Source: Prostheceraeus crozeri (lineage: Eukaryota > Platyhelminthes > Polycladida > Euryleptidae). From it: 64,000 nt of DNA. Numbering within the stretch: the first letter of the stretch is position 1; every line of letters starts with the position of its first letter. Position numbers and translations under genes: made by a program. The notes under the pieces were generated by a model. The model was not told where the DNA came from. It saw only the letters and a program-made list of their open reading frames with translations, and did no database searches. Location of the stretch: NCBI GenBank assembly GCA_907163375.1, contig CAJQUW010013605.1, positions 62,001 through 126,000 on the forward strand. The letters are read 5' to 3'. Of the stretch, positions 35,605-47,560 are shown in pieces.

Positions 35605-36300
35605 AGCATACGACATGGTTTAAGATACTTTGGTGGACAATCGATCCCCGCTACGTGCCTTAATGTCGGCGGTGACAATTGTGACGAGATATTTACTCAT
35701 TGATCATAATTGATGTGACAGCTGATTTGCGGTAGTGAGTGTTTGAGCCTGTCAATTGTCACTGCCGAATGTAATAATAATAATAATAATCTTTATTTCT
35801 TGACTCACAATACAAAAGTAATTCGGTGAGTGCAATTACAAAAACACAGAAGCGCGTTGCAGGCGTATGGTCACAAGAAGTCGTTGGATTGATGCAGGGG
35901 AAACACACTGCACACTGCCACACTGCCAAGCGAGTCGATCAAAACGTTGTGATAAGCAGTTGCAACGATGAGTGATGACTAAGCAACTATTATGTCTGAT
36001 CATGACTTGAGAAATGGAGAATGCGAGAAAGCACTTAATGTAAATGAATAAAGTAAATCCATGGTGAAATATCAGTAGAATAGCAAGAAGCTGAGGTTCG
36101 TAATCAATAATACAAGGTGGGTCCTGAGGTTGAGGCGGAGAAACTAACACGATGGCGATAAGCAAAGCAAACCGCAAGCGGCTCGTAGCTCAGCTGGTAG
36201 AGTGCATTTCCAGTTAACCTGGGTCTCGTAGGTTCGAATCCTGCCAGTCGCACATCCCTTGCATGGCAATCTGATCCATCGTTCATTTCATTTCATTCTA
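35605..36300 (+). repeat. Composite tRNA-derived SINE, copy 2, split by an insertion
   Basis: The module at 35608-35770 (TTTGGTGGACAATCGATCCCC) matches 3338-3360 and onward. The tRNA-like head at 36178-36251 has box A TAGCTCAGCTGGTAGAG and box B GGTTCGAATCC, six of seven acceptor pairs, but only a five-base anticodon loop. The tail (GGCAATCTGATCCATCG) follows. Between module and head are about 400 extra bases absent from copy 1. Confidence 0.8.
35772..36177 (-). mobile_element. Probable LINE 3'-end insertion with (ATT)n tail
   Basis: On the minus strand the segment ends AAGAAATAAAG followed by at least six ATT repeats (35770-35792), the usual 3' microsatellite of CR1/L2-like LINEs. It separates two parts of the composite SINE. 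The reverse transcriptase itself is not recognisable. Confidence 0.5.
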
Positions 36301-36304
36301 TTGT

Positions 36305-37185
36305 TAATACTGTAGCATCGAGAATAGGATTCCGAGTTCCTAAATAAAAAGTAGCCAATTAGATCAAAATAGAATTAGTAAGACTGAATCACTTTCTTGA
36401 GTGTGTGATGACACTTTCTATTTGCCAAAAGAAAAAGCATTAACTGACAAAATAGCATATAAGCCAACACGTGAAAAAGTGTCAGAAAAGGCACATAGGA
36501 AGCGCGGTACACGCTTTACACGCAAAAAGCACATCACTATTAAAAACCCATCCATGACCATGCATCTGAAGTCCTGACATACGAACAATTATGAGACAAA
36601 CTAGCGTCTTCGTGAAACTTGTTGCACCACACAACTGAAGCCAGAAATCAAGAACATAAGTGAGCTTGAAGAGTTCAATGATTTCTTTCTCATTTAATTT
36701 CAAACCTCTTTTGTGTGCTTCTTAGTCATGTTAGAGTCTCGCTCCACTGCTTGCAAATTGTAGCTCAGTAATTCAATTGTTTTATGACTGCCAGATTTTT
36801 GGTTTTGATGGTTGTACAAGGTCATCCACTGCTATTCGTCGCCTTTGCCTCTTCATTTTATTGCTTTGCATTTTTGAGTTATTCTGAGTTATGTACTACT
36901 TGCAAATTGAGCTATTTGCCTGAAGATGATCTCTGCATGTACTGATCGAAATATATCACAAAGCAAAAAGCAACAAATAGCTTTTGAAACAAAACTTGGT
37001 CTTTCTCAACTCTACTCGACGAATTGAGGAGCTTGAGTGTTGTCAGCAAAATGCAAAGCACTTGATCTAATGAAAGTCAATAAATATTGGTTTGATCACG
37101 GGGAGATATCTTGATGCAAATGACTAGGTGTTGTGGCTAATGCAACGGAAATGCAAATCCCAGTTGAGTTCCTGTGCACCACAAA
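36305..37185. other. No gene recognised
   Basis: AT-rich, nothing supported. Confidence 0.5.
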
Positions 37186-37189
37186 AAAA

Positions 37190-37883
37190 GGGATGCCGGA
37201 GTGTGTAGAGTCCCTGTCTCCTATTTTTTTTTTGGAGTCGGAGTCTGAGTCCTATTAAATAATAAGACTACCTCCGCCCTGCTAATAACTATATAATATA
37301 ATATAATACAATTATAAAGTTAGTTATTGCAGCTGTCACACTTCACTGTCTCTTGAAGTCTTTTTCGTAACAAAACAAAAGTACGGAGACTGCAGTGCAT
37401 GCAAAGCTTGAAATAGTTGAGGGAATGAACCCGTGATAGTGAAAAAGGATTGTCTTTTCACTCAGTGATTCAGCAGAGAAGACAAGCCTTCCCAGCCTCG
37501 ATCACACCTACGCGCATGTTTGTTTGAAAACATTACCTCTTACCCTCACGTTAATCGTGTGTGATTGCTCCTCTAAAGCGCTCTGTAAATTTATTAAAAT
37601 TAAAATTGAAATTTTTTTTTATATTTTTAATTTTCTTTTGAAGTGATTAGAGGACCTTTGTAAAAACCCGTGTGAAGCACACATCAAGCAGAACCGAGTA
37701 GAGATGGATGGAGTAACATCCATCTGATCCGAATTCATCGAAAAATCGAAAATGTACAATGTAAAATATAGATACATATCACTAAAAGATGGTTCAGGTA
37801 AGCTGGTAAATATGATGAGGGTTTCATAAAAAGTTAGTTTTTTTAAAATTAGGGGTTTATGGAGTCCTATCAAAATGATAGGA
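37190..37883. mobile_element. Non-autonomous DNA transposon with GGAGTC iterons, copy 2
   Basis: Collinear with 1833-2596. Starts GGGATGCCGGAG, contains TTGGAGTCGGAGTC and GCAGTGCATGCAAAGCTTG, and ends with GGAGTCCTATCAAAATGATA. The outermost right end is missing and the CCGGAGTC array is not amplified. Diverged from copy 1 by several gaps. Confidence 0.75.
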
Positions 37884-38073
37884 AAATAGCAAAAATAGAA
37901 TTATAGGGAATATTTATTAACTTCTTTTGATAATAGCGCACAAACCCACACATCACAACTATAATAAATGACGAAATACAACGAAACACTTGCGCCTGTT
38001 TATTCTCAGCAAGCTGATTAATCAATTTATTGGGAAAATAAAAGCAAACAAAAAATGCAATACTATACAGTTT

Positions 38074-38326
38074 TTAAGATTTCTGCATTTGTTTTGTCTT
38101 GACGAGTGCCTCAATGATCGGTTCCACTCTTGAAATTGGGCAGCGCAAATCAGATTCATGGTCAATCAGGCGGTTCGCGATTGATCTGAACCATGCTGGC
38201 AAACGCCGATTCGCACAGGTGTAGAGAGAAATGCAACAAGTAGTGTGAGGGCGGTCACAGCAGCACGAGGATACAAGCCATCCGTAGTAGTCATGGCGTC
38301 GCGTGCTCCCCTTCATTCGGCACTTG
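38074..38326 (-). CDS. Possible terminal exon of an unidentified gene
   Basis: Acceptor TTTCTGGTTTAG at about 38327, then an open frame of about 84 codons (IGLKCRMKGSTRRHDYYGW, a cysteine cluster SSCCCDRPHTTCC, RRLPAWFRSIANRLI) to a stop. AATAAA follows about 70 bases on (minus strand). The RLPAWFRSIANR segment faintly resembles the last helix of START lipid-binding domains, but I cannot confirm this. No partner exon was identified. Confidence 0.35.
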
Positions 38327-38476
38327 AGTCCTATTTCTAAACCAGAAATTTTTTAAGTTGCAAAATTAATTTTTATAAAAGATGAATTTTTACTGACAAT
38401 TTCCCGAGCATTTTTAAGGCCAAGTGAATGTGCACATGAGAAGTTGATTACTCATGTCGCTTCAGTGCCTTTTTAC

Positions 38477-38775
38477 TCAAGGAGCTGAGCCCCTGTCTAT
38501 CCAGACCACATTTTCTCGAGAAAAAGGAGGCTGGGCCAACAAGAGTTTCCTGCGTTTCTCACGGCCGGTCGGGGTCAGCCACTCACATGCTTGAAATTTT
38601 GATGCATTAAAATGTCTTGCCATTTTCTTAATTCTTTCTCTGTGAATGCTTTCAATTTTTATATCAGGTGTTGACCTACCTTGCTCGACGACTGCCATCT
38701 TTTCAGTATAATCCCTTCGGTCGAAAGGCTTGGTTATGAGCTCATTTACAGTGCTAAACATAGCATCACACTGAA
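38477..38775 (-). pseudogene. hAT-related transposase remnant, TTF zinc-finger region (ZMYM1/DUF4371 type)
   Basis: The minus frame reads VNELITKPFDRRDYTEK, GRSTPDIKIESIHRER, CEWLTPTGREKRRK and SRENVVWIDRG. The order (leader, GRPTPD-like motif, WL, K-LFC-PCLLF, W-DRG) is that of the N-terminal TTF domain of DUF4371 hAT-derived proteins. The second cysteine pair is replaced by LLAQPP, consistent with small indels. The rest of the transposase is absent. Confidence 0.6.
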
Positions 38776-38779
38776 TCGA

Positions 38780-41350
38780 TCACGTAAAATCAAATTGTGG
38801 AATCCTACCGAATCCGATGTACGAGTCAGATGCATTGCTCTGCAAACGCTCATCATCTGAACGCAGCCGTTGTCTGAACGTCATCATCTGCTATCGTTGA
38901 CGATGTGGCCTCTCTGACAAGAAACGAAGACAGGAACAATTGTGTTGCGCTTCTCTTTCTATATTCACGTGCCGCGCCTCGATCAAGAATTGCGAAGAGT
39001 TTCATTGAAAAAATTGGAGAAGGCAAACCATTATGTCTATCGGGTTGATCGCAGTGTTGCACTGAACAAACACGTGCTAGTATTGCACCAAGGAGCTCGA
39101 CAAGGAAAAACTTCAGAAAACCTTTCTGTTTAGCAAAATAAGTTTGAACATACCCTAACTTCTGACAGCCCTGTAACTCCCAGAAAAATGATGAAGTGAA
39201 ACAGGAGCAAATTATATTTCATGCTTGACTCATGCTTAGCAGCTAGGATGCAGGGTGCATGTAGGATTCTATCCTAACTTTTTGATTGGAAATTAGTCCT
39301 CCAAAGGACAAAACGATATCTTACATTTAGTCTGAAATGTGTCACATTCGAAGAATTTCTCTTACTTTGGCTATATTTGAGGAATTTTTGAGGATTTGAG
39401 GAGGTTAAAAAAATATTTGAGGAATCTGAGGAATTCGAGGAGCAATCACAGGCTTGTAGAAATGCCCATATTTTGGGACGTTTGCCGTCAGCCCTCTACC
39501 TCTGTTTTGTCAAACATTATTTTCATATGTGCAACAGATAATCGCATCGACAATCATGCCAGTAAAGAAAACAATCGGTTTGGTGCACTGGTTTACCCTC
39601 ATTCTAACAAAATTGTGGGATGAATGGATTACATGAGGGTATCTAGCGTTCAGAAAAAACATGAAGATAACCTCCTATGTCAATGAGATCTAGCAATCTT
39701 CCAATCCACACATTGAGATTGTAGTTGATGTCATTACAACCTTTTGTGTGAACTCCCGTAATAATGTTCTCATAACAAGCACGATATAATCAGCATGGAG
39801 ACAGACGTCATGATTTTAGCAGCTCTTAGTACCCGCATGCGCAAGACAAAATGGCATGCATGAATTAGAATAAGGTTAAGGTCGCAATTGATAAATACGA
39901 GCTTTTGAGTGCATCTTAACGGCGAATCTCCATTTGTCGGCGCAACTTATTTTCCAACGCCATTGATTATCGATATACTCAATATAGACACCGCAAATAG
40001 ATGCAATGGGAATCAATGGAAGATAACGATCACATGAGATCTCTTATGTGCCTGGTATCATTTGAAATGCATGACTCTCAGAAATGCGTGCTTAATTAAT
40101 TCAATGAAGACATACGGTATCAGTGATATTTATTGTCATGCAAAAATTGAGTTCATTCACTCGATAAAATCCTTCTTAGCGTAACCGGATCACTTCGATC
40201 TTATTTCTTATTGATGTATAATGTGAATATAAAAAATCCAAAAAAAACTGAAAAATAAAAAAATAAGAAAATATTTAAATTATAATAATGCATTAAAATG
40301 ATTGTAATTGATGTCTAAGAATAAGAAAAAATGTGACTAAAAATAAATGAAAAATCACAATCAGCATGATAACTGTTATATCATTTATAAGTTATCATTA
40401 TCATTTATATAATTATTTAATAATTATTCATGCTGAAATCATTTAATGATTTATATAAATATTAGCTATTACTATCATTTATCACTTATTAATCCAATTC
40501 TATATTCTAATGATAGTTATACCGTATATTTATTCATATAATACTAAGACAATTGATTGAAAGTTTCAACCAAACACGAGCTGATAATCAGCATATTCAT
40601 GGATCCTGAAGTGTTAAATTAAGTGCAACTAATGAATGAAATGTTTGTATTGATTTCGCTTTTTCTATGAATATTAGTCGATTATGCACAAAGAAAGGGC
40701 CAACTAAGATACCTCTTCGTATACATCGTTTGCTACCTGTGACGCTTCACTTTCAAATGATAACAGCAGGCCTAAACTTCATTTTTTGTTTATGATTCTT
40801 ATAATCAGGATGCTACGCAGTATTCCAGAGACACGGTTTTTTTAAATTCTGTTCAACGAAGAAGAAGTCAGTATATCCAGAACTCCATTTGGTACTTATG
40901 GGTTATCTACTTGTCTCCCCCCACGTTTTCAAATTTTTCTGCAATCCGTAGAAATGAATCAATCATTACAAAACTTCAGAGACACGTATTTGAGTATATT
41001 TTCTACCTACATGCAAAATTTTATGCAAATCGGACAAGTACTTTTTGAATTAGAGACAATGACGTGAAGATTAGCGATGTCAGCAGCTTGATCTGACTTC
41101 GCCTGACCTCATCGTCTGAGCAGATGGCACTAGGTCAACAAAATCATGTCGCGACAACTCTTGAAGTGATAATGACCCAGACCACATCCCTTCCATAAAT
41201 ATGCCTAACCACAGAATTAGATTCATCTGAGTGAAGCAGATAAACAAAATATTTAATTGTGTGTGCCTAACTTACGAAAAGTGTGGTAGGGTAGTGGTCG
41301 TGGGAAGATTTCAAATAACATTGGATGAGACGAAGACAGAAAGAGAGCAA
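38780..41350. other. No gene recognised; AT-rich tract
   Basis: 39375-39443 has about six TGAGGAA/TTGAGGA iterons. 40220-40560 is very AT-rich with many ATCATTTA and TATCATTTAT words and short A-runs, perhaps worn simple sequence. No coding frame. Confidence 0.45.
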
Positions 41351-41357
41351 TGGTTAC

Positions 41358-42209
41358 TGGGGTTTTCAAAATCCCGGACTTTTTCTGATCCCGGGATCCC
41401 GCGATTGATCCAGGGATTAGCAAGCTTGGTGCACTTACTGATAGTATGCGTAGGCTAGCGTAGGCTGAACAATACTAGGCGTTGTTTTGAATTCTTTGAC
41501 GAGTATTTTGAACGATGCATTGTACAATACATTTTATGATATCAGATAGACATGTACCTAAATGTCCATGACCTAATAATATGTTTTCTTTTCACATGAA
41601 GGCTTAAAGCAAACAATAAGTAGATCTGGTTATCGTACACATTATACGTTGTCGCAACCTGGCATGTGATTTCAAATCGAACTGCAAGTCCCACGACTTT
41701 TGTCACGTCTGATAAAAGATCGATATTGTATAATAATCGCTTCAAAAATTGATTGATTATTAATTAGTACCTACGCTATGCGCAACGCTCTCTCTTTATT
41801 TCGCTCTCGACTGCCTGAACATAGCTTTATTTTTTGATATCGATGAAAGTAGGTAATTTTTCTCATACTGCACAAAGATATGCCAAAACTCATTCTGGTA
41901 TATATGATAAAAATGTATTAATAAATAATACACATCTACATGTAATTATACGACTGCCGTGTCTGATGCATTCTTGGTAGTTTGAGTCTAATATTCATAA
42001 CGAAAAAGTTTCAAATACAAGTATAACAATATATTGCAATTTGCAACAATGAATTGCGTTTATCTTTATTGTTATTTCCTTGTTAATCCATCTTCATACA
42101 ACCCAACTGCCTGAAAACAGATGTTAACGAATCCCGGGATCCCGGTTACCCAAACCCCTGGATTCTGAATCCGTAAAAATACGATAATCCCGAGATCTCT
42201 GAAAACCTT
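41358..42209. mobile_element. Probable non-autonomous hAT-like element with CCCGGGAT iterons
   Basis: The left end reads GGGGTTTTCAAAATCCCGG; the right end, reversed, reads AAGGTTTTCAGAGATCTCGG. CCCGGGATCCCG words occur just inside both ends. Flanks AATGGTTA and AATGCCTA match at 6 of 8 positions, as an old 8-bp duplication would. No transposase. Confidence 0.5.
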
Positions 42210-42640
42210 AATGCCTACCGAGTAACAATAATGTATCGAACAGACAAAGTCAGATCAAGCCTTTTGATATCACTACAATTCACGTTATCATCTCTAATTC
42301 AAAAGGTACTTGTCGGATATGCTGAAATATGTGTGTCTGGAGTTTTGTGACGGCTGCTTCATTTTTACGGATTTTAGACAAATTTGAAAACGTGGGGGAG
42401 ATAACCCATAAGCACCCTTCATGACCACAAGCAGTTGAGTCTTTGCAAATGCGCACATATTGACGGTACCAGTCGCGGTTACTGGTCATTGAAAAAGAAG
42501 CTCGATGAGTCAGACCATTGAAATCCAAAAATATGTAGTAATTGATGACTGGAGCGGACATGGACATTGAAAACAATTGTGCGTCGTGGAAATGCGTTGT
42601 CACGACGGAAACTAAATGATGGTGGCTTCCGGCGGCTAGC

Positions 42641-43015
42641 AATGGTTAGGTTAAGACAAGGAACCTGGCAATTGATAGATTTATCAAATCTCAACAGATG
42701 TAACCACCACGAGACATGTTTTTTATTTTATTTTTTCACTTAATACCGCATCCGAGATTGTGGCGCGGTATTAAGGAGAGAGGATGCGGTATTAAGTGAT
42801 TGCAGAATGCAATCCGCCCTCCACGTGCCTGCGTTAAAGCAGTGCCTTCCTGGCCAATTCACGCTCTCAACAAATAGTCCGGTGGCCTTGTGGCTTGCAC
42901 GTCCTCTAGCTCCAACGTCGCTGGTTCAAACCTAACCACGACTGATGAGGACCAACAGGCCGAAACATGTCTCGTGGTGCTTACATCTGTTGAGATTTGA
43001 TAAATGGTTAGGTTA
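42641..43015 (+). mobile_element. Small retroposon with tRNA-like promoter, inverted repeats and hammerhead ribozyme
   Basis: Flanked by the 13-bp direct repeat AATGGTTAGGTTA (42641-42653 and 43003-43015), consistent with a retroposition target duplication. Inside, a 42-bp inverted repeat (42679-42720 against 42964-43005) has one mismatch. A second inverted repeat (CACTTAATACCGCATCC, 42737-42753, against 42782-42798) is perfect over 17 bases. 42872-42930 resembles a pol III promoter: TGGCCTTGTGG (box A, one mismatch) and GTTCAAACC (box B). A hammerhead follows at once. tRNA-derived elements ending in a hammerhead are known (Schistosoma Sm-alpha), as are hammerheads in Penelope-like elements. 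Confidence 0.75.
42935..42978 (+). ncRNA. Hammerhead ribozyme (minimal stem III type)
   Basis: All core elements are present in order. Stem I is ACCACGA (42935-42941) with TCGTGGT (42972-42978), a perfect 7 bp. The core is CTGATGA (42942-42948). Stem II is GG-a-CC with GGCC around an AACA loop, one bulged A. GAAA is at 42962-42965. Stem III is AC with GT around an AT loop. The cleavage-site C is 42971. A two-base-pair stem III is typical of hammerheads in Penelope-like elements and related retroposons. Self-cleavage would occur after 42971. Confidence 0.88.
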
Positions 43016-45148
43016 TTATCACTTCTCTTTGAAAATAAAGTATTTTGATAAAATAAGTTGAAATAAATTGCTTTACGGCATGAATTTACAACTGTTCCAT
43101 GAATCAGTCACTTGATTCTTCTTAAGATCTAGCAGCATTAGATCGGTGCCTAAATGATCGCCTGAAATGACCATCAACAAACCGCTTTTATCCATTCTAG
43201 CTCTCAATAACTTAAAGAAAGAGAAAAGTCGGATTTGTATGAGTCAGACATTTATGATTGCCAAGTGCCTTGTATTCTGCAACATTGTGCGATTTTTCAA
43301 AAGTTATTTCAACTTTATTGAATGGGAATTATCCCGAGAAGGAGGAGGAAGGGGGAGGTTAAAAATGTATGAATGTGTGATGTTCAAGTAAGCTAATTAT
43401 CTTGTATCTCTCTATATATTTAAGGTTTGAAAATGCTACAATGCAGGATTTTCCACGCATGTTTGCAAACAATAAAATCGTGTGCACGATAGTGCAAGCG
43501 AATTCAATTAAACGTCATGCTTTCATGAATAGAGCAATACTTGATGAATTTTTAAAAAGGCAAATTATTCGTGTGTTTATATACTGACGATTTGGTACTT
43601 GAGATTTCAATATATAAGTGGCATAAAATTCATTATATATCAAATAGACTGAAAATTTACTGATAAGAAGCTTAATTGAGAAGAAATCAAGTAGTTTATC
43701 ATGGAAGTTTTATGTAATAGCATTACAATTCAAGTCTTCATACAAAATATTGAAAACTCATCTGCTTCTCGGATAAATTTTCGACATTGTTAACTTAGCA
43801 AGTTTACTTAAAACATTTTTCCAACATGCTAAATGGAACTGTCACGTTCAAACACTTGTCCAAATAATAAATTAATTGAACGCATTCTGCGGACTACAAA
43901 AATCATTGTGTGGAATTGATTTATAGGTGGATATAATCCCAATATGCTGGATTAATTCAATTTTCTTGCGTGTGATTTCATAACTCTCTAAACTAAGTTT
44001 TGTTTTTTGTCTGAATATTATTGCGCGCATGTACAAAGTATTAAAGCTAATTAAGTGTTGATTGTCTTTGGTTATGATATTTTGCTCGCTCAGTGTCACG
44101 TAGTTTGTGACATGATCAAATCGTAAGAAAGTACATACTCTTATTAACAAGACAGGGACTTGTAGTAACAGTCACTTCAATCGAAGCTAATTTTAGAAAT
44201 GCTACCTCTCGAAAGTAATGTAGTTTTAGGGATTTGTAAAATACCATTATTATTTCGGTATTGTTGTCATGATCACTCAATTCCGCGTTACTTCCTCCAA
44301 AACAGCAAGAAGTACCAAATCTCACAAGTGTTGCTACGTCACAACTCGAGTTCATTTAATATAATCGAAGCTGCATGCACATTGGGATCTAATTAATAAT
44401 GAGCTGTTATTCGGACTATTATACTTTCTCTATGTTCAGATTGCTTACTGAAGGAAATTAAACTGCAAAAATTCATTTGTTGTGCTTCAACGAGGGAAGT
44501 TCATTTCAGTTTCCGCTCCTGCAAGTTTTGTTTTAAAAAAGACAATCACCTCCTTCTGAACACGACTCTTATCACAAAACAAAATAAAGCACCCGAAGCG
44601 CTTCGTTCGAAGACAGTCTCAAGGGCATCTCGTACATATATACCGTATATATGGATTAGTTCTGGTAACTCATTAATTTTGTTCATGATTTCTATTTTCA
44701 GCGCTATGAAGCGAGTTTCAGCCATTCTAGTCGAATTCGCATTGAATTACTGAATAGGAGTCTAAGACTCACAACTATAATCATTTGATTCCATCCCTCT
44801 ACCAGCATGAAATTTTGGATGATGCCCGCTCAAAGCATTCTTGGAATCTCCACCACGAATACTGCGTTCATGTTTTTGATGTCAAAATTTAAACGGGCGA
44901 CAAATTTGTCACATATAAGGATCATTTCACTATGAATGATTGAAGCAATAAACAAAACACTTATTGTAAAGGCAGGCAATTCTCAGACCTGCCGTGGGGG
45001 ATGGGAATAGTAATTTCAGTCACGGGAATTCCCATACACAGGTACCAATACAGGGTGGTGACTGCTTTTGAATTTCGGGAAATATGTACAAATAAGAGCA
45101 TTTTCAGGATTCCGATTTTCATAAGTACATTACAACTACTGTTATAAC
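43016..45148. other. No gene recognised
   Basis: AT-rich. 43330-43365 is a purine-rich tract (GAGAAGGAGGAGGAAGG). No supported gene. Confidence 0.5.
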
Positions 45149-45847
45149 CAGGGGTGTGGAAGCGGAAGCGGATGCCCGACGATCGCTTCCGTTTTCGAAA
45201 GTATCATGATACTAATGACTGACGCAATCGCGTGTCAGGCCGAGGTGAGGCACTTCTGACTTTTGACCTTAAGTCTTGATATGAGTTACATGTAAATAAT
45301 AGTTGTCATATTTAGTACTCACCCTATTACACCTAATTGCAAATTGGCACCTCCATTAGTAAAGGGAGTTAGGCCTACTTCTAATTTTCTCATTGTGATG
45401 AAAATGAAGGTGCATTATCTCAGAATACTGGCATTCGAAATCAGAAAACCTCAGTATCATCTTATCAATGACAACTTTACACAATGCGGATTTGATGTGT
45501 CTTGAGGCAATTTCATAGTGCAGCATTCTCAAACACTCTAGGTCGTTCAATATCTTTTTACTACACACGTGTTGGGAAAATATGACGTTTTTCAGTAAAT
45601 TTGAAAAATGTCTGACTTTTTGGCAAGTCAAAAAACGCATGCAAGTCAGCTAAGGTTTACGACAGAAAGTTCATGAAGGCTGCGAAGTGTTAACGTCAGA
45701 ACCTATAACTCACAAAAAAGTGGAAAATGAAGAGAAGGTGGTCGAAATATGGAGGTGTGTAGCCCATGTCCGGTCTCCTATAATTGGAAACCGTTGAGTA
45801 GAAGCGGAAGCGGAAGCGAATAAAAATCAATCGCTTCCGCAGCCCTG
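45149..45847. mobile_element. Non-autonomous hAT-type transposon with GGAAGCGGAAGCG iterons
   Basis: The ends are CAGGGGTGTGGAAGCG and, reversed, CAGGGCTGCGGAAGCG (two mismatches in the first 16). Flanks GTTATAAC (45141-45148) and GTAATAAC (45848-45855) match at 7 of 8, an 8-bp duplication. 699 bases. An internal minus frame (45356-45640) shows no transposase motif. Confidence 0.88.
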
Positions 45848-46029
45848 GTAATAACGCAATACATATTAGAGGCCTACTTTCCTCTAATAATTTGTGAATC
45901 TAAATTGAAGGACTAAACGGTACATGACAAGTGCTTAAACGAAAGATTGATGATGATGGGATAACTATCACGGCGCATCAAAATAGCAAAAATCATCTTA
46001 GATTGGGATGGGAGGAAAAACAAAATCTT

Positions 46030-47560
46030 TAGTCTAGAGTCTTTTTGTTTAGTTCTTTTAGCCTGTCCTCCACAACTTCTGACTTGTCCTGGAGCTTTCT
46101 GTTGAAGGCCTGCAGCTCACGCATCTCCTTCAATCATTGCATTCTTTCCTCCTGTAGCTTTTTCTTCGAGTCCTCCAGCTCCTTTCGAACTTCTCTTGCT
46201 TTCAGACACCGTCTTCTGGCGACCCGGCAAGAATTCATCATCTGTTGGTCGATCATCAAGTGGTTAGAGCCACTTGTACGTTTGATGCCATCATAGGCAT
46301 GACACAGTAAAACAACGGTTTCCTCAATAAGGTTACCTTGAAGGTGCTTGTTTCCACTTACTCCTCAGCATTCCCACGAGACAAAAATCAAAGTACCTTT
46401 CATAATCTTGAACAAGTTGGAGTATGCTGGTGAGTCCACCATACGTTGCTAGTACAAATCGTCTGTGGGATGACAAAATGGCTTGAACGATCTTGCATCC
46501 GAGATGACAGCCTCATCACAGACGAATGCTTTTCACTGCCGAATGCAATCTTCCGCTTCCACGAGACCAACACGATCGTCATCAAAAAGTATCTCTATCA
46601 CACTCTTTACTCTTACCTCGCTACGGTTTTGGTTGGCAGGAAGCACTATGGATTGAGCCCAGATCGAGTTTTGTTAATGGCTTTGGCAAAGGCGAACGTT
46701 CCCAGATCTTCTTGATTATCCTCACTAAGATGGTCCTCGCATTCACTCGGAATCACAAATTGATCTTTTCCCTAAAACTTTGCTGTTTGCGAAGAGATTG
46801 TGTGGCTGCTAAACCTACATATGTAGACTTCTCGAAGGGGTAGCAAGCTCTCATCGTCCATGCATTTGAGTCATTTGCCGATGACCAAGATTCAGCAATT
46901 TCATGCCTGCTAATTCAGTACAAGAAGTTCTCGAAACGGATAGGAGTTCTCCATGCAAAAAATGGCCACTGGCTGATCACATTGGAAATTTGCTAGAAAG
47001 TCTAAGACTTCTGAAGAGAAGGAACGAAAGAGCCAAAGACGTCCTTCGAGACAAGGGTCTTGCACGACTTTTTGGAAAATTCTGAAGGATTTGTTCTTCG
47101 GCACAGTCAGTTTTGAAGAAGCACCATCAATTTCTACATAGTGTTTGGACTCTACAGTATCGATGTATTTCTTCAATGGATGCAGCGGTTCAATTGCTCG
47201 ATCTACCACGTTGACATTCTCGGTTCATCTTGTTGGTTAGAATTTCATTGGGAATTTCTCCTTTTCCGCCACAACTGCTAGATACCCACCGTGCCGTACA
47301 GGTGTTTCGTGGAAGAGATAGTAAATGCTTTTGAAAAACTGGGAAATATCCCAACTAGGACAGTCACTGGAATCAAATACAAACTGGAGCGCACCGTGTA
47401 TGGAGACCGCAAGACTACAAGTCCAACAATTGCTTTTCCCGCAAAGGTTGCTCAAGGGACCGAAGGAATGTGAAATTCGTCCATTGGAATTTGAACTTCT
47501 CAGGGGCCACATTACAAAAGTGAACACTGTCAAGAGATCTGTATACTGATGCATAAAAGA
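46030..47560 (-). pseudogene. hAT-like transposase remnant with C-terminal coiled coil
   Basis: Read on the minus strand, from high to low coordinates: FFKSIYYLFHETPVRHGGY and KEKFPMKF; then VDRAIEPLHPLKKYIDTVE; KNKSFRIFQKVVQDPCLEGR and LWLFRSFSSEVLDFL; and finally a charged coiled-coil tail (KKLQEERMQ, KEMRELQAF) ending at about 46035. This matches a widespread animal family of hAT-like transposases that end in a basic coiled coil. Several frame changes and stops separate the pieces, so it is dead. No terminal repeats were identified. Confidence 0.6.

Noticed and set aside
36178-36251. tRNA gene
   Set aside because: Best tRNA-like fold in the window, but its anticodon loop has only five bases and the SINE tail and module are attached.
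41231-41458. Plus-strand coding region
   Set aside because: Open by chance across the end of the CCCGGGAT-iteron element; no motif.
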